Positions 19,078-27,212 of a stretch of DNA of 64,000 nt are shown here, piece after piece (positions within the stretch are counted from its first letter, which is position 1; every line of letters starts with the position of its first letter). The translations under genes were made by a program, and so were the position numbers. The DNA comes from Frigidibacter sp. SD6-1 (GTDB taxonomy: Bacteria; Pseudomonadota; Alphaproteobacteria; Rhodobacterales; Rhodobacteraceae). The stretch lies in assembly GCF_030143255.1 (NCBI RefSeq), contig NZ_JARJNR010000001.1, forward strand, positions 1 to 64,000, given 5' to 3'. The notes under the pieces were generated by a model. That model was not told the DNA's origin, made no database searches, and saw nothing but the letters and a program-made list of their open reading frames with translations.

Positions 19078-19944
19078 TTATCCCTTTGCAACCTCTTCCC
19101 TGAGACGCGCCAGCAGCGAGGGGAAGTCCCGCGCGCCGATATCTGCCTCGCGCACCAGACCGTCGAAATGCGCCGAAATCGCGTCGATCCGTTCCCGGTC
19201 GCGGAAGACGATGTAATTGCGCCCGAGATAGAGCACGGCGAGCAGCGGGCCGAAGATGGTGACGGGAGAGGAAAACACGCGCCGCGCGTCGTAGATATAG
19301 ATCCGCAGCGTCGGGTAGAGTTGATCGTAGAGCGCGACGAGTCGGTCGATCTGTTCGATCCGCAAGGCGCGCTCAAGGCCCCGGTAATAGCCTTCGGCGC
19401 GCGCCAGCGCCTCGATCTCATGACAGGGGATCGCGATTTCATAATCCGACCGGGCCGCACGCATCCACGACAGCCGGTCTTCCGAGGCACCGATCGCCTG
19501 ATCGGCCGTGCGGCCGAGCTGCGGCTCATACTCCCAGCGCATCACGGCGCGGGTCTTCAGCATGTCGGGCAGGGTGGCGGGCACATGGCGGATCTTGTAG
19601 CCCGCCGCCTCGCGGTGCCAGCCGAAGATCCGTTCGTCGATCAGCGCGCGCGGCGCCTCGGTGATCGTCAGAGAGGCGGCGAGCAGGTCGGCCAGCCGCT
19701 CCGGCCGGTCCGAGAGGCCGAGAAGCCAGTCGGCCGACACGCCAAGCGCCGCGGCACATTCCGCCACCACCTGGGCATTCGGCAGCCGCGCGCCCTGATC
19801 GCCGAGAAGCTGCGAGATGGTCGACCGGTCGACGCCGACCGCGCGGGCGAGCCCGCTCTGGGTCAGGGGCTTTTCGGTCATCGCGCGATCTAGCCGTTGC
19901 CGGAACAGGTCGGCCCGTCTGCGTTTGTCGGTTTTTTCGATCAT
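19078..19944 (-). CDS. XRE-family helix-turn-helix transcriptional regulator
   Basis: This 288-residue protein has an N-terminal Cro/CI-type helix-turn-helix (about 26-75: SGLARAVGVDRSTISQLLGD, then VAECAAALGVSADWLLGL). The C-terminal ~190 residues are a conserved-looking domain I cannot name. A GTGAT/ATCAC repeat sits just before its start, suggesting autoregulation. It is divergent from the desaturase gene and may regulate it (inference from layout only). Confidence 0.82.
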   Translation of the reverse strand: MIEKTDKRRRADLFRQRLDRAMTEKPLTQSGLARAVGVDRSTISQLLGDQGARLPNAQVVAECAAALGVSADWLLGLSDRPERLADLLAASLTITEAPRALIDERIFGWHREAAGYKIRHVPATLPDMLKTRAVMRWEYEPQLGRTADQAIGASEDRLSWMRAARSDYEIAIPCHEIEALARAEGYYRGLERALRIEQIDRLVALYDQLYPTLRIYIYDARRVFSSPVTIFGPLLAVLYLGRNYIVFRDRERIDAISAHFDGLVREADIGARDFPSLLARLREEVAKG

Positions 19945-19961
19945 GTGATGATAAATATCAC
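19945..19961. promoter_or_regulatory. Candidate operator of the XRE regulator
   Basis: GTGATGATAAATATCAC contains inverted arms GTGAT and ATCAC around an AT-rich core, immediately upstream of the regulator start, where a repressor would block expression of its own gene. Downstream, 19973-19985 holds TTTGTTAACCAAA, another near-palindrome. Confidence 0.35.
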
Positions 19962-20244
19962 GCCTAGTGAGGTTTGTTAACCAAATTCCGGATGTTCACC
20001 AACGACCTGCGGGTGCGAAATGATCGTGGGAAGGTGCTGACGGTGCGCTGCCGCAAGGCGGCCATGAATGCTGTGTCACGCTCCGCCGGGCTGACCGGGT
20101 GCCCTCCCACTTGGAGTTTTGACCGCCCACGCCGAGGGCGGCTTGAGCGGGGCATGGATGAATGCGCGTGAACGGACCCTGGCGAAAATGGTGTTGTGGA
20201 GTCTTCCCGGGCGCGTGTGCGCCGGGGCCGGTCAGAGGTTGGCC

Positions 20245-21156
20245 ATGACTGAGCGCGCGGGGCTCAAGGCGCCTGCCGTGGAATGGCCGACGCTTGCGCT
20301 GATCGCCGCCTGCCATGCGCTCTGGTACCTCGGAGTAAGCTGGGCGGCCTCAACGTTTCTGCCGTTCGGGATGGCTTTGACCATCCTCGCGATCACGCTG
20401 CATTCCTCCCTGCAGCATGAGGTTCTACACGGTCACCCGACGCACGTCCGGGCACTGAACGAGGCGCTGGTCGCGCTGCCGCTCGGCCTGCTCTTCCCCT
20501 ATGGCCGGTTCCGTGACCTGCATCTCGCGCATCACCGCGACGAATATCTGACCGACCCCTATGACGATCCGGAAAGCAATTTCCAGGACCCGCAGGTCTG
20601 GGCGCGGCTGCCCGGGCCCTTCAAGGCGCTTCTGCGCTTCAACAATACGCTCTTGGGCCGGATGCTGGTGGGTCCGGCCATCGCCTGCGCGACCTTCGTG
20701 CCCGCAGACCTGCGCGCGATCCTCAGGGGCGACCGCGCCATCGCCCGCGACTGGGCGCTGCATCTCGCCGGTCTGGGGCTGCTCACCCTGATCCTGCGTG
20801 GGGCAGAGATGCCCTGGTGGGCCTATCTCATGTCGGCCTATGCGGGCCTCGCCATCCTGAAGATCCGCACCTTTCTGGAACATCGCGCGCATGAGATCGC
20901 GCGTTGCCGCTCGGTCATCGTCGAAGGGGGGCGGGTTCTGCCGTTTCTCTTTCTGAACAACAACCTGCACATCGTTCATCACACGAAACCCGGCCTGGCC
21001 TGGTACCTCTTGCCCGCGCATTACCGCGCGCACCGGGCGGAGTATCTCAGGCGCAACGACAGCTATCTCTATCGCAACTACGGCGAGATTTTCCGTGCCC
21101 ATTTCTTGCGCGCGAAGGACCCCGTGCCGCACCCGCTGCGCCCCGGTGAGGGCTGA
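20245..21156 (+). CDS. Membrane fatty acid desaturase
   Basis: This 303-residue membrane di-iron enzyme has the three histidine clusters of the fatty acid desaturase superfamily: HEVLHGHPTH, HLAHHRDEYLTD and NNNLHIVHHTKP. Four or more hydrophobic segments separate them. The ATG at 20245 follows AGAGG. An upstream in-frame ATG at 20119 would add a basic, non-homologous leader and is less likely. Substrate (acyl lipid or other) is not determined. The start lies 300 bases from the divergent XRE regulator; that gap contains the two candidate operators and nothing else I can name. Confidence 0.88.
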   Translation: MTERAGLKAPAVEWPTLALIAACHALWYLGVSWAASTFLPFGMALTILAITLHSSLQHEVLHGHPTHVRALNEALVALPLGLLFPYGRFRDLHLAHHRDEYLTDPYDDPESNFQDPQVWARLPGPFKALLRFNNTLLGRMLVGPAIACATFVPADLRAILRGDRAIARDWALHLAGLGLLTLILRGAEMPWWAYLMSAYAGLAILKIRTFLEHRAHEIARCRSVIVEGGRVLPFLFLNNNLHIVHHTKPGLAWYLLPAHYRAHRAEYLRRNDSYLYRNYGEIFRAHFLRAKDPVPHPLRPGEG

Positions 21157-21167
21157 GGCGGCGCCGG

Positions 21168-21863
21168 TCAGGCGGCGATGCGGCGGAAGGTCGGCACCGG
21201 GCCGGAATTGTCGAAGAAGGGGACCGAGGCCGGCGCGGGCAGGGGCGCGCCGGGTGCGAGGCCGCCGAGCAGCGTTGACAGTTCCGCCAGCACCACTTCG
21301 GTGATGAAGGGCAGGTTCAGGCGCCGCGCCTCGGCGACCGGCACCCAATGCAGATGCGAAAGCTCGTCCGAGGCCCGGCTGAAATCGTCCGGGTCGGCGT
21401 GAAGCGCCGCCGCATCGGCAAGGAAGAAGCGTGCGTCGAACCGGCGGGGCCGCCCGGGCGGGGTGATGGCGCGGAAGAAAAAGCGCAGTGCCGAGGCTGA
21501 GGGCGCAAGGCCCGTCGTCTCGAATCCGCTCCAGCCTTGCGGAGCAGCCCCCGGCGCGCCAAGCGCGAGGCCGGTCTCCTCCCACAGTTCGCGCACGGCC
21601 GCCGCCGCAAGCGCAGTTTCCAGTCCGGGATCGGATTGCCAGCCAAGGCGCGCGGCGCAAAGGGGCCCGAGCCCTGCCGCGAGCGCCACATCGGCGTCGG
21701 CGGCATCGACCGCGCCGCCCGGGAAAACATACTTGGACGGCATGAAAACCGCGCCCGCACCGCGCTGGCCCATGAGGACGGTCGGCTCCGGCCCGTCGCG
21801 GCGGACAAGGATGACGGTCGCCGCCGCGCGCGGCCGCAGGTCCTGAACCTCAGTCCCGCCCAT
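21168..21863 (-). CDS. Nudix hydrolase with an insertion in the Nudix box
   Basis: This 231-residue protein has a Nudix fold: FPGGAVDAADAD opens the box near residue 48 and AVRELWEETGLAL (REUXEE core) follows only after about 30 inserted residues, as in NUDT7/NUDT19-like enzymes that hydrolyse CoA derivatives. The ATG at 21863 overlaps the end of the DUF983 gene by 14 bases, so the two are coupled. A CoA-type substrate is inferred from the insertion only. Confidence 0.85.
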   Translation of the reverse strand: MGGTEVQDLRPRAAATVILVRRDGPEPTVLMGQRGAGAVFMPSKYVFPGGAVDAADADVALAAGLGPLCAARLGWQSDPGLETALAAAAVRELWEETGLALGAPGAAPQGWSGFETTGLAPSASALRFFFRAITPPGRPRRFDARFFLADAAALHADPDDFSRASDELSHLHWVPVAEARRLNLPFITEVVLAELSTLLGGLAPGAPLPAPASVPFFDNSGPVPTFRRIAA

Positions 21864-22266
21864 CCTGCACCCCGAAACCGTGCATCCGCTTGGCCCATTG
21901 CAGCGCGACGAGCGCGCCCTTGAAGCGGGGAAGCAGGAACAGCGACAGCCCGACACAGCCCGCGGTGAAGATCGCGACCAGCACAAGAGGCGACGGCCGG
22001 AATTCGACGAAGGCCCACATCAGCAAGGGGGCCATCAGGTGGCCGACGACGAGAATGGTCATGTATGCCGGTCCGTCATCGGCGCGGTGATGGCTGAAGG
22101 TCTCGCCGCAGGCCGGGCAGGCGGGCCGTACCTTCAGATAGCCCTCCAGCATCCGTCCCTCGCCGCAAGAGGGGCAGCGTCCGCGCCAGCCCCGCCAAAG
22201 CGCGGGCTTGACCGGGCGGTCGGTCGCCTCGGGGTCGATAGCGGTGATGGGCGAAAGGTCGGGCAT
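21850..22266 (-). CDS. DUF983 family membrane protein
   Basis: This 138-residue protein has two CxxC pairs near residues 31-51 (CPSCGEG and CPACGE), which probably bind metal, followed by two transmembrane helices (about 68-88 and 93-113). This is the layout of the DUF983 family, seen in alphaproteobacteria often near cytochrome oxidase or Nudix genes. Function is not established. Confidence 0.85.
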   Translation of the reverse strand: MPDLSPITAIDPEATDRPVKPALWRGWRGRCPSCGEGRMLEGYLKVRPACPACGETFSHHRADDGPAYMTILVVGHLMAPLLMWAFVEFRPSPLVLVAIFTAGCVGLSLFLLPRFKGALVALQWAKRMHGFGVQDGRD

Positions 22267-22420
22267 GCCCCCCCTTAGCAGGGATGGCGGGCAAGGGAAA
22301 TGCCGCCGCGCCGCGCTGCGCCCCGAAAAAAGTCCCTGGCCCCTGCGACGGAACGTCCCGGCAGCGCCGTTCTACCAACAGAGGGCCGGACGGATCGGCC
22401 CGCTTGGCAAGGAGAGAGAG

Positions 22421-23020
22421 ATGACCAAGACCGGATTTTCGCTGGCGCTGGTGGCCGGTGTCCTGATCGCGGTTCCCGCATTTGCCTTCGGTGGCGGCGG
22501 CGGCATGGGCATGGGTGGCCCGGGCATGATGGGCGGGCCGGAGGCCCTGTTCGATGAGGCCGATGCCGATGGCGACGGCAAGGTGACCAAGGAAGAAGCC
22601 GAAGCGCTGAAGGCGGCGCGCCTCGCGGGCCTCGACGCCGACGGCGACGGGTTCGTCACCGCCGAGGAGATGGCCGCCCAGATGATGGCGCATATGCAGG
22701 ATCGGGTGACGAAGATGGCGCGGCACCGGATCGTCGATCTCGACAGTGACGGCGACGGCAAGGTCAGCACGGCCGAATTCGCCGGCGAGGACCGGATGGC
22801 GCGGATCTTCGAGCGGCTTGATGCCGACGGGGATGGCGCCGTCAGCAAGCAGGAAGTTCAGGCGATGCGTGCCATGCGCGGCGATGGCAGGGGCGAGGGC
22901 AGGGGCGAGGGCAGGGGCGAGGGCCGCGGCGGGTTCGGCCGCGGTGGCCACGGCCATGGCCACGGCGACGGCCCGCGCGGCATGCCGTTCTGGCCCTGGG
23001 GCGATGATGATCAGGAGTGA
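22421..23020 (+). CDS. Secreted EF-hand protein with four calcium-binding loops and GRGE repeats
   Basis: This 199-residue exported protein has a signal peptide (cleavage near AFAF, residue 23), a glycine/methionine-rich stretch, then four EF-hand loops with DxDxDG at about residues 48, 72, 108 and 134. The tail has three copies of GRGE encoded by an imperfect 12-base tandem repeat (22888-22930), followed by HGHGHG. GGAGAGAGAG precedes the ATG. It is followed by an ECF sigma factor, a small protein and a periplasmic sensor-like protein, a layout suggesting a calcium or envelope-stress function (inference). Confidence 0.88.
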   Translation: MTKTGFSLALVAGVLIAVPAFAFGGGGGMGMGGPGMMGGPEALFDEADADGDGKVTKEEAEALKAARLAGLDADGDGFVTAEEMAAQMMAHMQDRVTKMARHRIVDLDSDGDGKVSTAEFAGEDRMARIFERLDADGDGAVSKQEVQAMRAMRGDGRGEGRGEGRGEGRGGFGRGGHGHGHGDGPRGMPFWPWGDDDQE

Positions 23021-23030
23021 CGGGTGAGGC

Positions 23031-23066
23031 CGGCCGCGCGCGGGTCCGAAGTCGCGCGCGCGGCCG
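23031..23066 (+). terminator. 12-bp GC hairpin after the EF-hand gene
   Basis: CGGCCGCGCGCG (23031-23042) and CGCGCGCGGCCG (23055-23066) pair perfectly 10 bases after the EF-hand stop. No U-tract, so it may attenuate rather than end transcription into the sigma factor gene. Confidence 0.4.
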
Positions 23067-23106
23067 CAAGATTGCGGTCTTCGGGGCAGGGGTCTAAGAC
23101 GAAAGC

Positions 23107-23706
23107 ATGGTGCAGGCCGCTGACACCGATGAACGGGCTGCGGCGCCGGGTGGCGCCGATGAAGCCTTGCTGCGGGCCTATGCGGCGGGCGATGCCAGCG
23201 CCGCCCGCGCCATGGCAGAGCGGTTCGGGCCTGCGGCTTTCCGTTTTGCCTTGCGGCTGACCAACAGCCGCGCCGATGCCGAGGATGTCGCGCAGGAGGC
23301 GATGATCCGGCTTTATCGCGCGGCGCCCGGCTGGCGGCCGGATGGCGGACAGGTCACAAGCTGGCTCTACCGGGTGATCGCCAATCTCGCCACCGATCTG
23401 GTGCGGCGCCGTCAAGCCGAGCCGATCGAGGCGGCGCTTGATCTTGCGGACGGTGCACCCGGCGCCGAGGCCTGGCTGATGGCCCGCGACCGCGAGGATG
23501 CCTTGTCGCGGGCGCTTGCGCGCCTGCCGGATCGCCAGCGGCTCGCCGTGGTTCTGCGCCATATCGAGGGGCTGACGAACCCCGAGATCGCGGCGATCAT
23601 GGAGATAGGGACCGAAGCGGTGGAAAGTCTGACGGCGCGCGGCAAGCGGGCCTTGGCCGAGGCTCTGGCGGGCGAAAGGCAGGCGATTGGATATGCGGAA
23701 GGGTAA
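23107..23706 (+). CDS. ECF-type RNA polymerase sigma factor
   Basis: This 199-residue protein has sigma region 2 at about 22-92 (ALRLTNSRADAEDVAQEAMIRLYR, WLYRVIANLATDLVRRRQ) and region 4 at about 130-185 (RQRLAVVLRHIEGLTNPEIAAIMEI, key residues of the helix-turn-helix). It recruits RNA polymerase to alternative promoters. The next gene may encode its anti-sigma partner. Spacing to the next start is four bases. Confidence 0.92.
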   Translation: MVQAADTDERAAAPGGADEALLRAYAAGDASAARAMAERFGPAAFRFALRLTNSRADAEDVAQEAMIRLYRAAPGWRPDGGQVTSWLYRVIANLATDLVRRRQAEPIEAALDLADGAPGAEAWLMARDREDALSRALARLPDRQRLAVVLRHIEGLTNPEIAAIMEIGTEAVESLTARGKRALAEALAGERQAIGYAEG

Positions 23707-23710
23707 GGGG

Positions 23711-24061
23711 ATGAGCGAGGACGGCGAATTCGAACTGATGCTGGCGCGGGCGCGCGGCGATGAAAGCCCGCCGCCCGGGTTTGTGGCGCGCGTCGCGGCG
23801 GCGGGCGCGGCGATGCAGCCCGCGCCCGAGGTGGAACAGGCCGCCATGGCCGGGCCCCGGCCCGCGTCCGGTTTCTGGACCGACCTGGCCCGGGCGATCG
23901 GCGGCTGGCGCGGCGCGGGCGGGCTGGTCACCGCGACGGTGGCCGGTGCCTGGATCGGGCTCGCCGATCCGGGCGGGCTGCTGATGTCGGCTGCTTCTGC
24001 GGGGACGGTTGAGCTGATGCCCGGCACGGGCGATATGTTCGGAACCGAGGTGGGAGATTGA
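23711..24061 (+). CDS. Small probable membrane protein, candidate anti-sigma factor
   Basis: This 116-residue protein has an N-terminal soluble part and one hydrophobic segment at about residues 73-98 (GGLVTATVAGAWIGLADPGG). It sits between an ECF sigma factor and a periplasmic sensor-like protein, the usual place for an anti-sigma factor, but no zinc-binding anti-sigma motif (HxxxCxxC) is present. GGAAGG lies eight bases before ATG 23711; an ATG at 23693, overlapping the sigma gene, is the alternative. Confidence 0.65.
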   Translation: MSEDGEFELMLARARGDESPPPGFVARVAAAGAAMQPAPEVEQAAMAGPRPASGFWTDLARAIGGWRGAGGLVTATVAGAWIGLADPGGLLMSAASAGTVELMPGTGDMFGTEVGD

Positions 24062-24062
24062 G

Positions 24063-24533
24063 ATGACGGAACGGACCGAAGGCGGGCAGGGTGGCAAGCT
24101 GCGCGTCGCGCTTTATCTCTCGCTCGCGATCAACCTCTTGTTCGTCGGGCTGGTCGTTGGGCGCATGGCGGGCGGGCACCCCATCGGGCGTGGCGGCATG
24201 ATGGGGCCGGATGTGGGTTTCGGGCCGATCACCGAAAGCCTCAGCCATGCCGACCGGCGCGAGCTTTTCCGGCGTTTCCGCGATGTTGCGCCGGATTTCC
24301 GCGCTATGCGCGGCGCCGTGCGCGAGGATTTCGCCGCCCTCGCCACGGTCCTGCAGGCCGAGACATGGGAACCCGCCGCAGCCGCCCTGATCCTGGATCG
24401 GCAGGCAGAGCGAAGCCGTGACCGGATGGCGCAGGGGCGGCAGGTCTTTCTCGACTATCTCGGCAGCTTGAGCGCGGAGGCACGGCGCGACCTCGGGGCG
24501 CGTATCGCGGCAGACCTGGACAAACGGCGCTGA
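24063..24533 (+). CDS. Periplasmic heavy-metal-sensor-like protein (CpxP/ZraP type)
   Basis: This 156-residue protein has a single N-terminal transmembrane anchor (about 16-37) and a helical, charged periplasmic part with LSHADRRELFRRFRD and a second half-repeat LSAEARRDLG, resembling the LTxxQ repeats of CpxP/ZraP-like metal or stress sensors. Its ATG follows the preceding stop by one base (TGAGATG), so it is in the operon with the sigma factor. It may report envelope stress to the sigma/anti-sigma pair (inference). Confidence 0.75.
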   Translation: MTERTEGGQGGKLRVALYLSLAINLLFVGLVVGRMAGGHPIGRGGMMGPDVGFGPITESLSHADRRELFRRFRDVAPDFRAMRGAVREDFAALATVLQAETWEPAAAALILDRQAERSRDRMAQGRQVFLDYLGSLSAEARRDLGARIAADLDKRR

Positions 24534-24553
24534 GGCATCCGTCGAACCCCCGC

Positions 24554-25936
24554 TCAGGCAGCGGTGCGGTTGACCGTGACCTGATTGCGGCCCTCGGCTT
24601 TCGCCACCAGCAGCGCCTGGTCGGCGCGGTCCATCAGCATCGCGGTCGTCTCTTCGCTGTCGGGGCGCGAACAGCCCATGGCAAGGCCGATCGAGAGCGT
24701 CATCGCCACCTGTCCGCCACCGGGTAACCTGAAGGGAAGATCACCGATCACCCGGCGGATGCGTTCGGCAACCGCATGGGCTTTTTCGAAGCCGATGTCG
24801 GGCAGGGCGATCAGAAACTCCTCGCCGCCGATGCGCGCCAGAAGGTCGCCCGCCGCGAGGTTGTCCTTGAGCCGCCTTGCAACCTCGACCAGCACAGCGT
24901 CGCCCGCCGCATGGCCCCAGGTGTCGTTCACCGTCTTGAACCGGTCGAGGTCCAAGAGCAGCGCCGCGAAAGACCGGCCGCCGTGGCGGGCATGCTCAGT
25001 GATGCGCTGCAGATGCGACAGGCCATAGCGGCGGTTGTGAAGCCCGGTGAGCGGGTCGGTCATCGCAAGCCGCAAGCCATCGGCGACGTTCGAGCGCAGC
25101 CGGTCGGCCTGGCGCTTGGCGCGCAGCTGGGTGCGGATGCGCAGGGCCATTTCCTCCGGCTCCGCCCCGTTGTCGATCAGGTCGCCCGCGCCGAGGTCGA
25201 GCGCGGTTGCGGATATGTCGCGCGCCGTCGATGGCAGAACCAGGCAGACCCGGGAATGCCGTGTTGCCTGGCGCGAGCGAAGCTCCGACAGAAAGCGCAG
25301 CCCGTCGCCCGGTCTGCCAAGATCGGCCGCGACTACAAACAAGTCTGGTGCCTCGCCCTCGGCGATCTCGCCAAGTGCCGCATCCCGGTCGAGAACCAGC
25401 AGCCGGTCGCTGAGATGGGGCTGCAACTCGCGCTTCCAGCGCAGCGCGGTTTCCACCCGTGCGGCGACGAGGCCGATGAGGCCGGGACCGATGTAGTCGG
25501 GCGCGGGTTCGGCGAAGCCGAACTCGCGGTAGGTGCCGTCGCGCAGGCCAAGTTGTTCGCGCGCCTCGCAGGCGCGCAGCAGGCTGCGGATGCGGGCCAT
25601 CAGCACCAGCTCGTCAAGTGGTTTCCAATAGACATCCTCGGCGCCTGCGCGCAGGGCCTCGATGCGCCGCTCGCTGTCCTGGAAGGCGCTGATCATCACC
25701 ACGGGAATGTCGCGGGTTGCCGGATCGGCCTTGAGGCATCGGCAGACCTCGATGCCCGAGACATCGGGGAGTTCCATGTCAAGAAGGATCAGGTCGGGGT
25801 GGCTTTCCTCGGCAATCCGCAGGGCCTCGGCGCCGGAAGCGGCCTGCAGCGCGTCATAATAGGCGGATGCGAGCTTGACGCGCAGGACGATCCTGTTCGT
25901 CGCGACATCATCCACGATGAGTATCTTGCCTGTCAC
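24554..25936 (-). CDS. pleD: PleD-like response regulator with diguanylate cyclase domain
   Basis: This 460-residue cytoplasmic protein has a receiver domain with phospho-acceptor region LILLDMELPDVSG near residue 50, a second receiver-like domain at about 145-265 without an obvious acceptor aspartate, and a C-terminal GGDEF domain with the active signature GGEEF near 360. It makes cyclic di-GMP in response to phosphorylation. The GTG at 25936 is preferred because GGAGTGG lies seven bases before it and the receiver domain begins at once; a GTG at 25963 would add nine residues. Confidence 0.92.
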   Translation of the reverse strand: MTGKILIVDDVATNRIVLRVKLASAYYDALQAASGAEALRIAEESHPDLILLDMELPDVSGIEVCRCLKADPATRDIPVVMISAFQDSERRIEALRAGAEDVYWKPLDELVLMARIRSLLRACEAREQLGLRDGTYREFGFAEPAPDYIGPGLIGLVAARVETALRWKRELQPHLSDRLLVLDRDAALGEIAEGEAPDLFVVAADLGRPGDGLRFLSELRSRQATRHSRVCLVLPSTARDISATALDLGAGDLIDNGAEPEEMALRIRTQLRAKRQADRLRSNVADGLRLAMTDPLTGLHNRRYGLSHLQRITEHARHGGRSFAALLLDLDRFKTVNDTWGHAAGDAVLVEVARRLKDNLAAGDLLARIGGEEFLIALPDIGFEKAHAVAERIRRVIGDLPFRLPGGGQVAMTLSIGLAMGCSRPDSEETTAMLMDRADQALLVAKAEGRNQVTVNRTAA

Positions 25937-26054
25937 AACCCCACTCCATAGGAATACTGGCACCCGGTGCGGTCATCTTTCGTTCGCAATGGTTAAGAAA
26001 TGATTGCCAGAATTGGGTAGGCTTTGGGGAAAACTTGCAGGATCGGAACCTAGG

Positions 26055-26339
26055 ATGACCCATCAGCGGGAAAGCGCCGAAGTGATCGCGGCGGAAGCGC
26101 TTGCCTGGCTTGCCGGTCAGGACGAGCTGCTTGCGGTCTTCATGGGGGCAAGCGGCATCACGATCGACGAGATGCGGCAGCGCGCGGCCGAGCCGGAGTT
26201 TCTGGCGGCTGTTCTCGATTTTCTCTTGATGGATGACGCCTGGATCACCGGCTTCTGCGACGCCGCGGGCCTGGCCTACGACCAGCCGCGCGCGGCGCGG
26301 GCGGCGCTGCCCGGGGCGGCTCTGGATGACTGGGCCTGA
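26055..26339 (+). CDS. DUF3572 family protein
   Basis: This 94-residue acidic, helical protein begins MTHQRESAEVIAAEALAWLA and carries FLLMDDAWITGFC, the pattern of the alphaproteobacterial DUF3572 family. Function is unknown. It is divergent from pleD, a neighbourhood often conserved in this group. An upstream in-frame start at 26004 is less likely. Confidence 0.82.
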   Translation: MTHQRESAEVIAAEALAWLAGQDELLAVFMGASGITIDEMRQRAAEPEFLAAVLDFLLMDDAWITGFCDAAGLAYDQPRAARAALPGAALDDWA

Positions 26340-26410
26340 GGGGCCGCGCCCCATTGCGCCTGCCGCCGGAATCGGAAATGGTCCGGCCGAATTGCCTTGG
26401 GGGGACTGGA

Positions 26411-27115
26411 ATGGCCGAGATCCGCGGACTGCTGTTTGACAAGGATGGAACGCTCTTCGATTTCCATTCGACCTGGGGCGGCTGGACCGCGCGGGTGATC
26501 GAACGGCTGGCCGGACCGTCGGCCGAGACCCGCCGCGCCGTGGCCGAAGTGCTGGGTTTCGATCTCGACGCGAGGCGGTTCGACGAGGGCAGCGTGGTGA
26601 TCGGCCATACGGTCGCCGAGATCGCGGCCCTTCTGACCGAATTCGCGCCGGGCCGCCCGGTCGAGGCGCTGGTGGCCGATCTCAATGCCCTCGCGGTCAG
26701 GAACGACATGGTGCCTGCCGTGCCGCTCGTGCCGCTCTTCCGGCGCTTCCGCGAGATGGGGCTGAAGCTTGGCCTGGCCACCAATGACGCCGAGGAACCG
26801 GCGCGCGTGCATCTCGAAAATTCCGGCCTGACGCCCTATTTCGATTTCGTCGCGGGTTTTGACAGCGGCTGGGGTGGCAAGCCCGCCACCGGCCAGATGC
26901 GCGCCTTCCTCGACCGCACCGGCCTTCAGGCAACTGAAACCGCGATGGTCGGCGACAGCCTGCATGACCTGCATGCGGGGCGCGCGGCGGGGATGCGGAC
27001 CGTGGCCGTCCTGACAGGTATCGCGGGCCGGGAAGAGCTCGCCCCCCATGCCGATATCGTCCTTCCGACCATCGGCGATCTGCCGGGCTGGATCGGCTCC
27101 TTCGGCGGCGCCTGA
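26411..27115 (+). CDS. HAD-superfamily phosphatase, phosphoglycolate-phosphatase-like
   Basis: This 234-residue protein has HAD motif I FDKDGTLFD (residues 9-17, nucleophile D10 and acid D12), motif II threonine in LATNDAE near 121, motif III lysine in WGGKPATGQ near 157 and motif IV GDSLHDLHAG near 183. The helical cap between motifs I and II fits the Gph-like subfamily. Substrate not known. GGGGACTGGA precedes the ATG. Confidence 0.9.
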   Translation: MAEIRGLLFDKDGTLFDFHSTWGGWTARVIERLAGPSAETRRAVAEVLGFDLDARRFDEGSVVIGHTVAEIAALLTEFAPGRPVEALVADLNALAVRNDMVPAVPLVPLFRRFREMGLKLGLATNDAEEPARVHLENSGLTPYFDFVAGFDSGWGGKPATGQMRAFLDRTGLQATETAMVGDSLHDLHAGRAAGMRTVAVLTGIAGREELAPHADIVLPTIGDLPGWIGSFGGA

Positions 27116-27212
27116 AGTCAAATCCGCCAAATGCGACGCCAAATGGTCGCAAAGCGCGGCGAAGACGCGCCGCGCTGCCCCCATTCCTTGAGCATCAAGG
27201 GGAGGGTCGCGC

